DNA of 64,000 bases from Arboricoccus pini (GTDB taxonomy: Bacteria > Pseudomonadota > Alphaproteobacteria > Geminicoccales > Geminicoccaceae). The translations under genes were made by a program, and so were the position numbers. Of this stretch, positions 9,742 to 23,233 are shown piece by piece. Location of the stretch: contig NZ_FYEH01000002.1 of NCBI RefSeq assembly GCF_900187945.1, positions 124,001 through 188,000 on the forward strand, in the 5' to 3' direction. Positions within the stretch are counted from its first letter, which is position 1. Each line of letters opens with the position of its first letter. Below the pieces are notes generated by a model that did not search any database, was not told the DNA's origin, and saw nothing but the letters and a program-made list of their open reading frames with translations.

Positions 9742-9873
9742 ACGTCATGTCCAGCTAATTACACGAAACGATATAGCGGCAGATAGGCGCAGTTTGCATG
9801 GGCGGCAGACCCGGATGGGGCTTTTATCCGTCGCATTTTAATGACGTCCCGCCAGATCGCCTCGGGAACGCTG

Positions 9874-10256
9874 CTAGCGCGCCTGGTCGCCATGGGCGTC
9901 ACTCGGCACGACGATTTCTTCGCCCCGGGCGATATAGCCAAGCTCGCGCAGCTTTTCCTCGAGCAGGTCGGGGTCAGCGCGATCCGGTTGCAGCGCCGTC
10001 ACCTTGGCCTGCAGGTCATCGATCTGGCCGTTGAGTTCCGCGAGCTCGGTCTTATTCGCTTCGAGCTCGCGGCTCTTATCGACCCAGGCGAGCGCACCGC
10101 GCTCGCCATGAATCCCATGATAGGCAAAATAGATCAGAAGGAGGAACGCGCCCAGAAGATGCCAATGACGGCGAAGCCAGCGTTTCGTCATATGCATCGC
10201 CAAAGCCCCTCCGGCACCCGCCATTTCGACGAGGCGTTCCCCGATCTGGCTTATCA

Positions 10257-10257
<1 letters not shown>
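9874..10257 (-). CDS. ftsB: FtsB/DivIC-family septum formation initiator protein
   Basis: A 127-residue bitopic membrane protein of the FtsB/DivIC family, which bridges FtsL and FtsQ in the divisome. It has a short cytoplasmic N-terminus, one membrane segment (about 32-46, HLLGAFLLLIYFAYHG), then a periplasmic coiled coil (about 60-95, SRELEANKTELAELNGQIDD) and a C-terminal LREKLGYI-like motif (EEKLRELGYIARGEEIVV). The start uses a TGATG junction with the eno stop, implying coupling; an internal Met at about 21 is possible because most FtsB proteins are about 100 residues. ftsB downstream of eno is conserved in many Gram-negatives, which supports the call despite low sequence conservation. 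Confidence 0.88.
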
Positions 10258-12411
<2,154 letters not shown>

Positions 12412-12412
12412 G

Positions 12413-14047
<1,635 letters not shown>

Positions 14048-14087
14048 TTAGGGCTTCCTTGCAAGGAGTTCGACAAAGCCGCGGCGA

Positions 14088-14477
14088 TCACTGTGCCACT
14101 GGCGCCTGGGGGCCGGAAGAAGGTGCTGCTGGCTGTGGTGCAGGAGCGGCCGTCGAGGGCTTCTGCGTCGCGTTGCCTTCCGGCGCCGCTGGTGCCGGAG
14201 CGGCGGCCGGACCGGCCGGAAGCTCGTCGAGCAAGGAGCGGGTGCGCGGCGTATGGCCGGCGAAGATCGCCAAGGCGAGGCTGGTGGCGATGAAGAGGGC
14301 CGCCAGGATGGCGGTCGTCCGTGTCAGGAGATTGGCCGTGCTGCGTCCGGTCATGACGCCGCCCATGTTGCTGCCGCCAAGGCCGCCGAGGGCGCCTCCC
14401 TCGCTTCGTTGGATCAGGATCACGCCGACCAGCGCGGCCGCGATGACGATGTGAATGACAAGGAAGATCGCTGACAT
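14088..14477 (-). CDS. secG: Preprotein translocase subunit SecG
   Basis: SecG is the small accessory subunit of the SecYEG channel. From the ATG at 14477 it has 129 residues (a TTG at 14519 would add 14). Two membrane segments are visible, about 3-20 (IFLVIHIVIAAALVGVILI) and about 48-68 (TAILAALFIATSLALAIF), joined by the family's Gly-rich loop with GGALGGLGGSNMGGVMTGR. The C-terminal 45 residues form an Ala/Pro/Gln-rich tail, usual for alphaproteobacterial SecG. It sits between tpiA and pyrG, a widely conserved order that supports the identification. Confidence 0.93.
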   Translation of the reverse strand: MSAIFLVIHIVIAAALVGVILIQRSEGGALGGLGGSNMGGVMTGRSTANLLTRTTAILAALFIATSLALAIFAGHTPRTRSLLDELPAGPAAAPAPAAPEGNATQKPSTAAPAPQPAAPSSGPQAPVAQ

Positions 14478-14540
14478 GGACTTAACGTTTACCACGAGAT
14501 GAAGGGCAAGCGATGACAAAAGCCGGGCAGGTCCAATGCA

Positions 14541-15281
14541 CTATTGTCCTGCCTGGAAGATCCGCACGAAGCTCTCGGCATCCAGGCTCGCACCGCCGAC
14601 AAGTACGCCGTCGACGCCTTCGAGCGCGAGGATGGCCGCCGCGTTCTCCGCTTTTACGGAGCCGCCGTAAAGGATCGGAATGCGACTTTCCCTGCCAAAA
14701 ATGGCATCGAGCCGTTCGCGCACAAAGGCGTGGGCCGAAACGATGTCGGATTCTGAGGGTGTTTTGCCAGTGCCGATTGCCCAGACCGGCTCGTAAGCCA
14801 CGACCAGTTTGCTGACGTCGCTGCCACGCGGCATGCTGCCATCGATCTGCCGACGCAGGACCGCATCACGCCGCCCGGCGGTGCGTTCATCATCCGTCTC
14901 GCCGATGCAGATAACCGTCAGCAGATCCGCACGTGCCGATGCCTCAGCCTTGCCCCAGACGTCGGCGTCCGCCTCACCCAGGCCATGGCGGCATTCGGAA
15001 TGGCCAAGGAGGACGGCCGTTCCGCCGACGTCCTTGATCATCGGCGCACTGATCGAGCCTGTGAAGGCACCGAAATCTTCGCTGTGAGCGTTTTGAGCGC
15101 CGACGATGACGTTGCTGCCCTCAACCGCCAAGATCACCTCGCGGAGAATGGTGGCTGGCGGAAAGATCCCGAGCGTGCCTTTGCCGGGAGCGGTGGCGAC
15201 AGCGCGCGCGAGCGCCAGACCGTCTTCGCGCAGGCCATTCATCTTCCAATTCCCGAACACGATCGGCCTCTCAAGACTCAT
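14541..15281 (-). CDS. tpiA: Triosephosphate isomerase
   Basis: TpiA interconverts dihydroxyacetone phosphate and glyceraldehyde 3-phosphate. The 246 residues show the N-terminal FGNWKMNGLREDG, the catalytic histidine region VLLGHSECRHGLGE, the catalytic glutamate in VVAYEPVWAIGTGKTPSE, and ILYGGSVKAENA with GVLVGGASLDAESF. AAGGGA lies 6 bases before the ATG. It heads the minus-strand run tpiA-secG-pyrG-kdsA-eno-ftsB and is divergent from ppiD; a candidate promoter lies at 15322-15345. Confidence 0.98.
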   Translation of the reverse strand: MSLERPIVFGNWKMNGLREDGLALARAVATAPGKGTLGIFPPATILREVILAVEGSNVIVGAQNAHSEDFGAFTGSISAPMIKDVGGTAVLLGHSECRHGLGEADADVWGKAEASARADLLTVICIGETDDERTAGRRDAVLRRQIDGSMPRGSDVSKLVVAYEPVWAIGTGKTPSESDIVSAHAFVRERLDAIFGRESRIPILYGGSVKAENAAAILALEGVDGVLVGGASLDAESFVRIFQAGQ

Positions 15282-15321
15282 TGCCGTCCCTTAGCTTGTC
15301 CTGGATTCGCTGCGAGTCCGT

Positions 15322-15345
15322 ATCATAAGGGAGATGTCCTATGCT
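15322..15345 (-). promoter_or_regulatory. Candidate tpiA promoter with ATAGGACA...CCTTAT motif
   Basis: On the minus strand, ATAGGACA is followed four bases later by CCTTAT and a -10-like TATGAT (15322-15327), about 40 bases before the tpiA ATG. No consensus -35 is present. The same ATAGGACA-N5-CCTTAT arrangement occurs in the promoter at 33936-33964. It overlaps an 8-base inverted repeat, GGGAGATG (15329-15336) with CATCTCCC (15361-15368). The rest of the 224-base tpiA-ppiD gap shows nothing I can name. Confidence 0.38.
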
Positions 15346-15505
15346 AGCTCGCGGGCGGCCCATCTCCCGCTCGCTGACGCTAGGAGCCCTTGCGGTTGTG
15401 CGGCTGGACATCGCCTTCTATGCTCCGCCGCCGCTCGATCGGCTTTGAATCCGCCGATCCGCTGCGACCTTCGCCCCTTCGCTCTTTGCTCCTCCGGATG
15501 TCGTC

Positions 15506-17395
15506 ATGCTCGATGCTCTGCGCAGCCGCGCCTCAAGCTGGGTCGTTAAGATCCTTCTTTTGCTTTTGGTAGTCAGCTTCGTGATCTGGGGCATTGGTGA
15601 CGTGTTCCGCGGCGATACGTCGACGGACGTCGTTGCCAAGGTTGATGGACTGCCGGTGCGCGCGCCCCTGGTCGAGCGCGAAGCCCGCCAACAAATGAAC
15701 CAGTTGCAGCAGCAGATGGGCGGCAAGTTGCCGCCTACCCCCGCCATCATGAACAGCCTGCGTCAGCAAGCGCTGAACTCGGCGATCGCCAGGCGGCTGC
15801 TCGATGCCCATGCGGCGGATCTGGGCCTTGTCGTCCCGGACGAGCTGCTGGTCCAGACGGTTCGCCAGGAGCCGAGCTTCCAAGATCAAGGCGGCTTCAA
15901 CCGTCCCCAATTCGAGGCCTATCTCCAGCAGGTAGGCTTTACCGAGACGGACTTCTTCGAGCAGCTGCGTGGCGACATCCTGCGCGGCGACCTCGTAGGC
16001 GCGCTGACCGCTGGCGCACGCAGCGCCAAGGCCGCCGCGCAGGTACTGGCAGCCTATCAGAACGAGAAGCGTGCCGGTCGCGCACTGATCGTCGAGAATA
16101 GCGCGATGCAGGTGCCGGAGCCCGACGATGCGACGCTCAGCACCTATCTCGAGGCGAACAAGAATCGCTATCAGGCTCCCGAATACCGACGGGTCGAGAT
16201 TGCAATCGCCGATGCCCAGAGCCTGGCCAGCGAGCAGCAGATCAGCGAGGCCGACGCTAAGACCTATTATGATGCCAATCTCGCGAAATTCACCAAGCCG
16301 GAGACGCGAACGGCCGAGCAGTTGCTCGCGTCCGACTCGGCAACACTCGAAGAGGCAGGACGCCAGATTGCTGCAGGCAAGAGCCCGTCCGAGGTCGCCC
16401 AGGCGCTGAAGGACAAGGGCGTCAGCTACGCAACGCTCGGCCCGGTAGCCAAAGGCCAACTTCCCGAAAAATTGGATACCTCCATCTGGGGCCTACAACT
16501 CCAGGGCGTTAGCTCACCAGTGGAAGATTCTTTTGGCTGGCATCTTATCAAGCTGACGGCAATCGAGCCTGAGATCGTCACGCCCTTTGATCAGGCAAAG
16601 GCCCAGATCGAAAAGGATCTGGCGCTGCGGCATGCGAGTGAGCAATTGCCCGAGATCACCAACCAGCTTGACGACGCGCTAGGCGGGGGCGCCAGTCTCG
16701 CCGACGCGGCGGCACGCGCTGGCCTCCAAGTGCAAAAAATCGCTGCCGTGGACCGTAACGGCCAGGCACCGGACGGCTCGAAGATTGTGACCCCCACCCT
16801 AGATAAGCGCATGCTCGACGAGATCTTCGCCACAGGCGAAGGGCAGACCTCCCTTTTGATCACCGACAATGACGGGCGCTATTTCGTCGTCAGCGTTTCC
16901 GCGATCCAGCCGCCGCGCACCAAGACGCTGGCAGAGGCCCGCGACGAACTCGTCAAGGATTGGCGGCAGCAACAGGCAAGCGACGCGGCGCAAAAGCTGG
17001 CGGCGGCCCTTCTGGACAAGGCCAAGACGGGTGAATCGCTCGAGGCGCTAGCCGCCGAGAACCCTGGTACACGCCTCGATGCGCTCCCGCTTACGGCGCG
17101 CACCCCGCCGAAGGATGCCCCTCCAGCCCCAGAGGCAACGCCCGCACTCTTCGATGCCAGCAAAGGCAAGCCCGTCGACCACGTGGTACCTGTGCAGGGC
17201 GGCAGCGCCGTCGTGGTGCTGGACAATATCGAAGCGGCCGATCCCAAGACGGACCTGAAGCCAATCCTGGACGGCCAGACCGCCGGCCTCGCCAACGACC
17301 TTATCCAGGACTACGAGGCGGCACTGCGGCAACGCTACGCGATCCAAACCTATCCCCAGGCAATGGCTGCGTTGATGCAGCGTTCGGAGCCCTAG
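15506..17395 (+). CDS. ppiD: PpiD-type periplasmic folding chaperone (SurA_N / parvulin PPIase)
   Basis: A 629-residue membrane-anchored periplasmic chaperone that helps newly secreted outer-membrane proteins fold. A single N-terminal membrane anchor spans about 12-31 (WVVKILLLLLVVSFVIWGIG), followed by a SurA_N-like region with the typical RQQALNSAIARRLLDAHA and FNRPQFEAYLQQVGFTETDF. The parvulin domain lies around 255-365 (QLLASDSATLEEAGRQI, then FGWHLIKLT), and a long C-terminal helical domain follows. It precedes trpE by 5 bases, an arrangement conserved in several alphaproteobacteria although the functions are unrelated. The parvulin core looks degenerate, as in many PpiD proteins, so isomerase activity is uncertain. 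Confidence 0.9.
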   Translation: MLDALRSRASSWVVKILLLLLVVSFVIWGIGDVFRGDTSTDVVAKVDGLPVRAPLVEREARQQMNQLQQQMGGKLPPTPAIMNSLRQQALNSAIARRLLDAHAADLGLVVPDELLVQTVRQEPSFQDQGGFNRPQFEAYLQQVGFTETDFFEQLRGDILRGDLVGALTAGARSAKAAAQVLAAYQNEKRAGRALIVENSAMQVPEPDDATLSTYLEANKNRYQAPEYRRVEIAIADAQSLASEQQISEADAKTYYDANLAKFTKPETRTAEQLLASDSATLEEAGRQIAAGKSPSEVAQALKDKGVSYATLGPVAKGQLPEKLDTSIWGLQLQGVSSPVEDSFGWHLIKLTAIEPEIVTPFDQAKAQIEKDLALRHASEQLPEITNQLDDALGGGASLADAAARAGLQVQKIAAVDRNGQAPDGSKIVTPTLDKRMLDEIFATGEGQTSLLITDNDGRYFVVSVSAIQPPRTKTLAEARDELVKDWRQQQASDAAQKLAAALLDKAKTGESLEALAAENPGTRLDALPLTARTPPKDAPPAPEATPALFDASKGKPVDHVVPVQGGSAVVVLDNIEAADPKTDLKPILDGQTAGLANDLIQDYEAALRQRYAIQTYPQAMAALMQRSEP

Positions 17396-17400
17396 ACGCC

Positions 17401-18906
17401 GTGCTGGTGCAACCCTCCCGCGATTCGTTCATTGCCGCCTTTGAGGCCGGTAGACCCCAGGTGCTCTGGACCACCCTGGTGGCCGACCTTGAGACGCCCG
17501 TCTCGGCCATGATCAAGCTGGCCGATGGCCAACCCTACAGTTTCCTTTTGGAGAGCGTCGAGGGCGGCGCCAGCCGGGGGCGCTATTCGATCATCGGCAC
17601 AAAGCCCGATCTCGTCTGGCGCGCCAGGGGCAACCGGGCGGAGATCAATCGCCGCGTGCGTGCGGATCGCTTGGCCTTCGTGCCCGAGGAAGGCGACACC
17701 CTGGCCAGCCTCCGCCGCCTGATCGCGGAATCGCAAATCGAGTTGCCTGCCGAACTGCCGCCGCCCGCCGCCGGTCTGTTTGGCCATATGGGCTACGACA
17801 TGGTCCGGCTCATGGAGCGCCTGCCCGAGCTGACCGAAGATCGTCTGGGCCTGCCGGATGCCGTCTTCATCCGGCCTGGGATCATTGCAGTCTTCGATAC
17901 GATCAAGGACAGCGTGGCGGTGGTCACGCCCGTCTACCCGGATCCTGGAATCAGTGCTGCCGATGCCTATGATCGCGCGCGCGAGCGGCTGGCGGATGCG
18001 ACCGGCAGCTTCGATCGCGGCATCCCCTCCTCGGCCGGACCGACGCCGGGGCCGGTCGGCCAGCCGCAGGCGAACATGACCCGGGCGGCGTATCATGCTG
18101 CCGTCGCCAAAGCGAAGGCGTATATCGCGGCTGGCGACATCTTTCAGCTGGTGCCGTCCCAGCGCTTCGAGCTGTCGTTCGACCTACCGCCTTTTGCCCT
18201 TTACCGGGCGCTTCGCCGCCTCAATCCATCGCCCTTCCTCTTCTTTCTCGATCTTGATGGCTACGCGCTGGTCGGCTCCAGCCCGGAAATTCTCGTCCGT
18301 CTGCGCGATGGGAAAGTCACGATCCGACCTTTGGCCGGCACCCGCAGACGCGGTGAGACCAAGGCCGAGGACGAGGCCCTCGAACGCGATCTGCTGGCCG
18401 ATCCCAAGGAATTGGCGGAGCATCTGATGCTCCTTGATCTGGGCCGCAACGATGTGGGTCGGGTTGCCAAGGTCGGTACCGTCAAGGTTACCGAGAAGAT
18501 GGTCGTCGAGCATTACAGCCATGTGATGCACATCGTGTCCAACGTGGAGGGCATGATCCGACCGGAGTTCGACGCTCTCTCCGCCTTGATCGCGGGATTT
18601 CCGGCCGGAACGGTGTCAGGCGCTCCCAAAGTGCGGGCGATGGAGATCATCGAGGAACTCGAGCCCGAACGGCGGGGCTTTTATGCCGGCATGGTCGGTT
18701 ATTTTGCCGCTGATGGCTCGATGGATAACTGCATCGCGTTGCGCACGGCCCTCGTCAAAGACGGCAAGATGTATGTCCAGGCGGGCGGTGGCGTCGTGGC
18801 CGACAGCGATCCCGAGGCGGAATATCAAGAAAGCCTCAACAAAGCGCGCGCGCTCCTGCGGGCCGCCGAAGAAGCGGTGCGATTCGCCAGTCGCGGCCGA
18901 AGCTAG
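17401..18906 (+). CDS. trpE: Anthranilate synthase component I
   Basis: TrpE makes anthranilate from chorismate with ammonia from TrpG. The 501 residues start at a GTG (17401) five bases after ppiD. The chorismate-binding domain shows VPSQRFELSF, LAGTRRRGETKAEDEALERD, LDLGRNDVGRVAKVGTVKV, and FPAGTVSGAPKVRAMEIIEE. The N-terminal SFLLESVEGGASRGRYSIIG carries the tryptophan-feedback motif (LLES). The partner trpG is 1.3 kb downstream, on the far side of an opposite-strand gene. The trpE stop overlaps the 3' end of that convergent gene by four bases. I see no leader peptide or attenuator before trpE. Confidence 0.97.
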   Translation: MLVQPSRDSFIAAFEAGRPQVLWTTLVADLETPVSAMIKLADGQPYSFLLESVEGGASRGRYSIIGTKPDLVWRARGNRAEINRRVRADRLAFVPEEGDTLASLRRLIAESQIELPAELPPPAAGLFGHMGYDMVRLMERLPELTEDRLGLPDAVFIRPGIIAVFDTIKDSVAVVTPVYPDPGISAADAYDRARERLADATGSFDRGIPSSAGPTPGPVGQPQANMTRAAYHAAVAKAKAYIAAGDIFQLVPSQRFELSFDLPPFALYRALRRLNPSPFLFFLDLDGYALVGSSPEILVRLRDGKVTIRPLAGTRRRGETKAEDEALERDLLADPKELAEHLMLLDLGRNDVGRVAKVGTVKVTEKMVVEHYSHVMHIVSNVEGMIRPEFDALSALIAGFPAGTVSGAPKVRAMEIIEELEPERRGFYAGMVGYFAADGSMDNCIALRTALVKDGKMYVQAGGGVVADSDPEAEYQESLNKARALLRAAEEAVRFASRGRS

Positions 18907-20159
18907 CGCTGACCCGACGCTGCGGCGACGCGCTCCGCCTCGGCACAGGCCATCGCCGCATCGCCGGCCTTCGCGTGCTGGCAGCGGCGGACATCGATAA
19001 GGTCGGTGGCGCTGACGAAAATAGCCTGGCCTCGCATCGTCTTCAGCCAGGTCTCAAGCGCGGCCAGCGTCGCGGGATGGGGGTGGCCGATCGCAAGTGC
19101 GCTGCCGCGGCGCTGGGCAATTCGCCAGGTCTCGTCGAGTTGCGCCATGATGGCGCTGGCCGACTGCTGGTTATCGAGAAAGACGTCCCGTGCGGTCGTG
19201 GGCATGCCCATCGACAGAGCGCTTGCCTCGGCAACGGATGCAGCGGAAGTCTTGCTGTCCACGAACGCCATCTGCCGGCGGTCGAGCTCGCCCAGGACGA
19301 TGCGCATGGCATGCGCGTTGGCCGTCAAGCGACTGCCCATGTGATTATTGGCCCCGACCGCGCCCGGCACTCGGCCGAGCGCCCAGGCCGTGCGGGCGCG
19401 CAGTTCCTCGTCGCTCAGCGAGCTTAGGAGGGCCTTCGGGCCGGGATCGGCCTTTCCTTCCGGCTCCATCTGCAGATGCACGAAAACCGCGTGGCCGGCG
19501 GCCCGCGCGTCGCCGGCCAGCTTCGCCGTCTCCTTGCCATAGGGAAGGAAGGCCAGCGTCACCGGTGCCGGCAGCCTGATGACTCGCCTGGCGGCAGGAA
19601 TATCCAGCCCAACATCATCGATGATGATGGCGATGACGGGCTTGCGCGCCTGGCTCTGTCGCGTCTCCGGGTTGTCGCTCGGTGCCACCGGCGGCAATGC
19701 GGCTGTGGTCACGTCAGGACGGGGCTTAGGCTCGGCCAGCGGTGCGGCGGGCTGTTCGGGAACGGTGCGGGCCTGAGTGGGGGGCTCTGCCGGGGGCTGC
19801 TCCTCCATTTGCCGTGTCGCCGGTCCTGGAGCCGCCTGGCGCAGGCTCGGCAGGGGCTCGGTGCGCGCAGTCGCAGCATCGCGCAACGCCCGCTCGGCAT
19901 GGCCGGCCACCCAGTGATATGTCCCGTAGAGGCCGCCCCCCACGACCAGGAGGGCGACCGCGACGATGGCCAGACGCCGCCAGTCGAAGGCGGCCAACAG
20001 GCTGAGCCATGCCTTGCGACGTGCCGGGCGACGCGATCGTGACCCGCTCTTTCGCTTGCGATTGGCCGGTCGGCCACCTTTAACGGCCAAGGCTGCCTCC
20101 GAGCGCAAGGATGGGAGCAAGGGCCATCTCGGCCGGCGGCGTCTCGCTCTTGACGCCAC
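18903..20159 (-). CDS. Divergent polysaccharide deacetylase family protein (YibQ-like)
   Basis: A 418-residue protein of the divergent polysaccharide deacetylase family, predicted to face the periplasm. It opens at a GTG with a very basic N-terminus (about 1-60), one membrane anchor (about 62-85, [23 protein letters not shown]), then a Pro/Ala-rich linker. The catalytic-type domain begins near 173 with [14 protein letters not shown] and includes [40 protein letters not shown], and [17 protein letters not shown]. The substrate of this family is not established. It is inserted convergently between trpE and trpG, although this family usually sits near a carboxyl-terminal protease gene. The start is uncertain because the basic leader may be shorter. 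Confidence 0.88.
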   Translation of the reverse strand: MASRARRRRPRWPLLPSLRSEAALAVKGGRPANRKRKSGSRSRRPARRKAWLSLLAAFDWRRLAIVAVALLVVGGGLYGTYHWVAGHAERALRDAATARTEPLPSLRQAAPGPATRQMEEQPPAEPPTQARTVPEQPAAPLAEPKPRPDVTTAALPPVAPSDNPETRQSQARKPVIAIIIDDVGLDIPAARRVIRLPAPVTLAFLPYGKETAKLAGDARAAGHAVFVHLQMEPEGKADPGPKALLSSLSDEELRARTAWALGRVPGAVGANNHMGSRLTANAHAMRIVLGELDRRQMAFVDSKTSAASVAEASALSMGMPTTARDVFLDNQQSASAIMAQLDETWRIAQRRGSALAIGHPHPATLAALETWLKTMRGQAIFVSATDLIDVRRCQHAKAGDAAMACAEAERVAAASGQR

Positions 20160-20226
20160 ACGGTGCTGGGGTCTTCTTAGGCCCCTCGTTCGAGATCAAC
20201 CGCTTATCCTTCCGGGTGGGGCAGCA

Positions 20227-20811
20227 ATGCTTCTTCTGATCGACAATTATGACAGTTTCACCTGGAACTTGTACCACTACCTGGGCGAGCTCGGTGGCGA
20301 GGTCGAGGTCCAGCGCAACGACCAGCTGACCGTCCAGGAAGCCCTGGCACGAAGGCCTTCCGCCATCGTCGTCTCGCCCGGCCCCTGCGACCCGGACCGT
20401 GCCGGCATCTCTCTCCCGTTGATCCGCGCCGCCATCGGTCGTTGCCCTATTCTGGGAGTGTGCCTCGGCCATCAGGCTATCGCCCAGGCCTTCGGCGCCA
20501 GCATCGTCAGGGCACCCCTTCCGATGCATGGGAAGATCAGCCAGATCGAACACGATTCGACTGGTCTTTTCAAGGGATTGCCCTCGCCTATTGAGGCAAC
20601 ACGTTACCATTCTCTTTGTGCCGCGCCCGCAACCATACCCGATGAGCTCGTCGTCAACGCGCGCAGTCAGGACGGTGTGATCATGGGCCTGCGCCACAAA
20701 TCCTTGCCGATCCATGGCGTCCAGTTCCATCCCGAGAGCATCGAGACACACCAGGGCAAGGCTCTTTTGCGCAACTTCATTGCGTTGCTCCCCGCCCTGG
20801 AGGCGGCGTGA
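20227..20811 (+). CDS. trpG: Anthranilate synthase component II (glutamine amidotransferase)
   Basis: TrpG releases ammonia from glutamine for TrpE. The ATG at 20227, preceded by GGTGGGG, gives the expected 194 residues starting [15 protein letters not shown]. The open frame extends further upstream, but that part overlaps the opposite gene's coding sequence and is not conserved. Catalytic C79 lies in [15 protein letters not shown], and the His/Glu pair in [23 protein letters not shown] forms the oxyanion strand. It overlaps trpD at a GTGA junction, so trpG-trpD-trpC are coupled. A possible second role with PabB in folate synthesis cannot be excluded. Confidence 0.97.
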   Translation: MLLLIDNYDSFTWNLYHYLGELGGEVEVQRNDQLTVQEALARRPSAIVVSPGPCDPDRAGISLPLIRAAIGRCPILGVCLGHQAIAQAFGASIVRAPLPMHGKISQIEHDSTGLFKGLPSPIEATRYHSLCAAPATIPDELVVNARSQDGVIMGLRHKSLPIHGVQFHPESIETHQGKALLRNFIALLPALEAA

Positions 20812-21857
20812 GCGAGGCGCGCCCCGACGGCCTTGCTCGCTTCAAGCAAATCGTCGGCATGGCGGCGCAAGGCCAGCCACTTTCCTTCGAGGTCGCGCGG
20901 GAGGCCTTCGATCTGATGATGGCCGGCGAGGCGACGCCAGCGCAGATTGCCGGTCTGCTCATGGCCATGCGCGTGCGCGGCGAATCGGTTGACGAAATGA
21001 CGGCTGGGGCCATGGCCATGCGCGAGCGCATGCTCCGGCTGAAGGCGCCCGCCGATGCGATCGACGTCGTCGGCACGGGTGGCGATGCCGCCGGGACGTT
21101 CAATATCTCGACGGCATCGGCCTTCGTCATTGCCGGGGCCGGCGTGACGGTCGCCAAACATGGCAACCGCAATCTTTCCTCCCGCAGCGGTTCGGCCGAC
21201 GTCCTGATCGCCTTGGGCGTCAATATCGACTGCCCCTTTCCCCAGATCGAACGGGCCATAGCCGAGGCGGGGCTCGGCTTCATGATGGCGCCGCGGCATC
21301 ATGGCGCCATGCGGCATGTGGCTGGACCGCGCTCGGAACTCGGTACGCGCACCATTTTCAACCTCCTGGGCCCATTGACCAATCCGGCGGGCGTGCGCCG
21401 CCAACTGGTCGGCGTATTCGCGCCCGAATGGGTCGAGCCGGTAGCCCGGGCCCTGGCCAAGCTCGGCAGCGAGCGCGCCTGGGTCGTCCACGGGCTTGAC
21501 GGTCTGGACGAGTTGACGACGACGGGATCGAGTCTGGTCACGTCTTGGGACGGACAGCGGTTCGAGACATTCGAGGTGACGCCGGAGGATGCAGGCCTGA
21601 TGCGGGCCAGGCCAGAGGATCTGAAAGGCGGTGACCCGACCTTCAATGCAAAGGCCATCCGGGCCATGCTGGCGGGTGAGCCCGGGCCGTTGCGGGATGC
21701 GGCGGTCATGGGCGCAGCCGGTGCCCTCGTGGTAGCTGGCCGGGCGACCTCCCTACGCGAAGGAGCCGAGCTCGCGGCCCAATCGATCGCGAGCGGGCGG
21801 GCCCGTCACGCATTGAATGTCCTTGTCGAGATCTCTCGAGCGGAATCAGCAAATTGA
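20808..21857 (+). CDS. trpD: Anthranilate phosphoribosyltransferase
   Basis: TrpD joins anthranilate to PRPP, the second step of tryptophan synthesis. The 349 residues begin at a GTG overlapping the trpG stop. The PRPP-binding [18 protein letters not shown] (about 86-103) and [17 protein letters not shown] are the family signatures. The N-terminal helical domain has [20 protein letters not shown]. The end overlaps trpC in TTGA. Length and motifs are complete, and nothing suggests decay. Confidence 0.97.
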   Translation: MSEARPDGLARFKQIVGMAAQGQPLSFEVAREAFDLMMAGEATPAQIAGLLMAMRVRGESVDEMTAGAMAMRERMLRLKAPADAIDVVGTGGDAAGTFNISTASAFVIAGAGVTVAKHGNRNLSSRSGSADVLIALGVNIDCPFPQIERAIAEAGLGFMMAPRHHGAMRHVAGPRSELGTRTIFNLLGPLTNPAGVRRQLVGVFAPEWVEPVARALAKLGSERAWVVHGLDGLDELTTTGSSLVTSWDGQRFETFEVTPEDAGLMRARPEDLKGGDPTFNAKAIRAMLAGEPGPLRDAAVMGAAGALVVAGRATSLREGAELAAQSIASGRARHALNVLVEISRAESAN

Positions 21858-22657
21858 GCGACGTTCTTAATGAGATAGTTGAGCGCAAACGGCAGCATGT
21901 TGAAGCCCGCAAGGCGGCTGTGCCGCTTACAATGGTGAGCGAGCAGGCGAAGACTGCTTCGGCGCCGCGCGGCTTTGCCTCAGCCCTTAGGGCAAGCGAT
22001 CGGTGCGGCCGGCTCGCCTTGATCGCGGAAATCAAGAAGGCCTCGCCCTCAAAAGGCCTGATACGGCCCGACTTCGATCCGCCTGCCCTTGCCAGGGCCT
22101 ATGCGGCGGGGGGCGCCTCCTGCCTTTCGATCCTGACCGACGAGCCCTATTTTCAAGGAAGCGACGCGTATTTGGTGGCGGCGCGCACGGCCGTGAATTT
22201 GCCCGTCCTTCGCAAGGACTTCATGATCGATCCTTATCAGGTGGTCGAGGCACGCGCGCTGGGTGCGGACTGCATTCTTTTGATCATGGCGGCTCTGAGC
22301 GACCAGACGGCCGTCGAACTAGTGTCTCTGGCTCGGACCCACGGCATGGATGTCCTGGTCGAGGTTCATGACGCCGTCGAACTGGAGCGCGCGCTTCGTC
22401 TGGACGCGCCAATGATCGGCATAAATAACCGTAATCTCAAGACCTTGCAGGTCGATCTTGCAGTAACCGAAGCGCTAGCCCCGCTGGTACCACCCGATCG
22501 CTTGCTGGTGGCTGAGAGCGGCCTCTATGCCCACACCGATCTGATCCGGATGCAGGCCGTGGGAGCCAAGGCCTTCCTCATCGGCGAGTCGCTCATGCGC
22601 CAGAACGACGTCACTGCCGCCACCCGCGCCATTCTAGGCATCGAGGCGGCGGCATGA
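21854..22657 (+). CDS. trpC: Indole-3-glycerol phosphate synthase
   Basis: TrpC closes the indole ring from the carboxyphenylamino-deoxyribulose intermediate. The 267 residues start at TTG within the trpD stop. Visible motifs are [21 protein letters not shown] (catalytic lysine), [53 protein letters not shown], and [12 protein letters not shown]. It is a stand-alone TrpC with no TrpF fusion; trpF, trpB and trpA are not in the window. It is coupled to moaC by an ATGA junction. Confidence 0.97.
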   Translation: MSDVLNEIVERKRQHVEARKAAVPLTMVSEQAKTASAPRGFASALRASDRCGRLALIAEIKKASPSKGLIRPDFDPPALARAYAAGGASCLSILTDEPYFQGSDAYLVAARTAVNLPVLRKDFMIDPYQVVEARALGADCILLIMAALSDQTAVELVSLARTHGMDVLVEVHDAVELERALRLDAPMIGINNRNLKTLQVDLAVTEALAPLVPPDRLLVAESGLYAHTDLIRMQAVGAKAFLIGESLMRQNDVTAATRAILGIEAAA

Positions 22658-23232
22658 TCCGCCCGCCAGGCTCCCCGGCCCTTCGCGCGCCCTCGTTCGA
22701 TCGTGCCATCGAATCGCGGCAGGCAGACCATGAGTCCGACACGGGCCTAGCGGCCGCCGACGGCTTCACCCATTTGGATGATGTCGGCAATGCCACCATG
22801 GTCGACGTCTCGGCCAAAGCCGTCACCGCGAGGACGGCCACCGCGCGGGGTCTTGTGCGAATGGCTCCCGAGACGGTCGCGCGGATCGCCGCGCGCGGCT
22901 TTGCCAAGGGCGACGTTCTCAGTATCGCCCAACTGGCCGGCATCATGGGCGCCAAGCGCACGGCTGACCTCATCCCTCTTTGCCATCCGCTCGGGCTCGA
23001 GAAAGTCGAGTTGCGGCTGGAACTGATCGAGGAGCCACCCTCTGTCGCCATCGAGGCGACCTGCCAGGTCACAGCGAAGACGGGGGTCGAGATGGAAGCG
23101 CTCACCGCCGTGACGGTGGCAGCACTGACGATCTACGACATGTGCAAGGCGGTCGATCGCAGCATGATCCTTACCGATGTCCGATTGACGCGAAAGACAG
23201 GCGGTCGTTCCGGTACGTTTGAGGCCGCCTGA
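22654..23232 (+). CDS. moaC: Cyclic pyranopterin monophosphate synthase MoaC
   Basis: MoaC completes cyclic pyranopterin monophosphate formation in molybdenum cofactor synthesis. Of 192 residues, the conserved part begins near 38 ([19 protein letters not shown]), followed by [15 protein letters not shown] and [28 protein letters not shown], which hold the active-site residues. The first about 35 residues have no counterpart in typical 160-residue MoaC. They are retained here because the ATG overlaps the trpC stop in the same style as the upstream genes, and no clear alternative start is available. moaA is not present in the window. Confidence 0.95.
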   Translation: MIRPPGSPALRAPSFDRAIESRQADHESDTGLAAADGFTHLDDVGNATMVDVSAKAVTARTATARGLVRMAPETVARIAARGFAKGDVLSIAQLAGIMGAKRTADLIPLCHPLGLEKVELRLELIEEPPSVAIEATCQVTAKTGVEMEALTAVTVAALTIYDMCKAVDRSMILTDVRLTRKTGGRSGTFEAA

Positions 23233-23233
23233 G

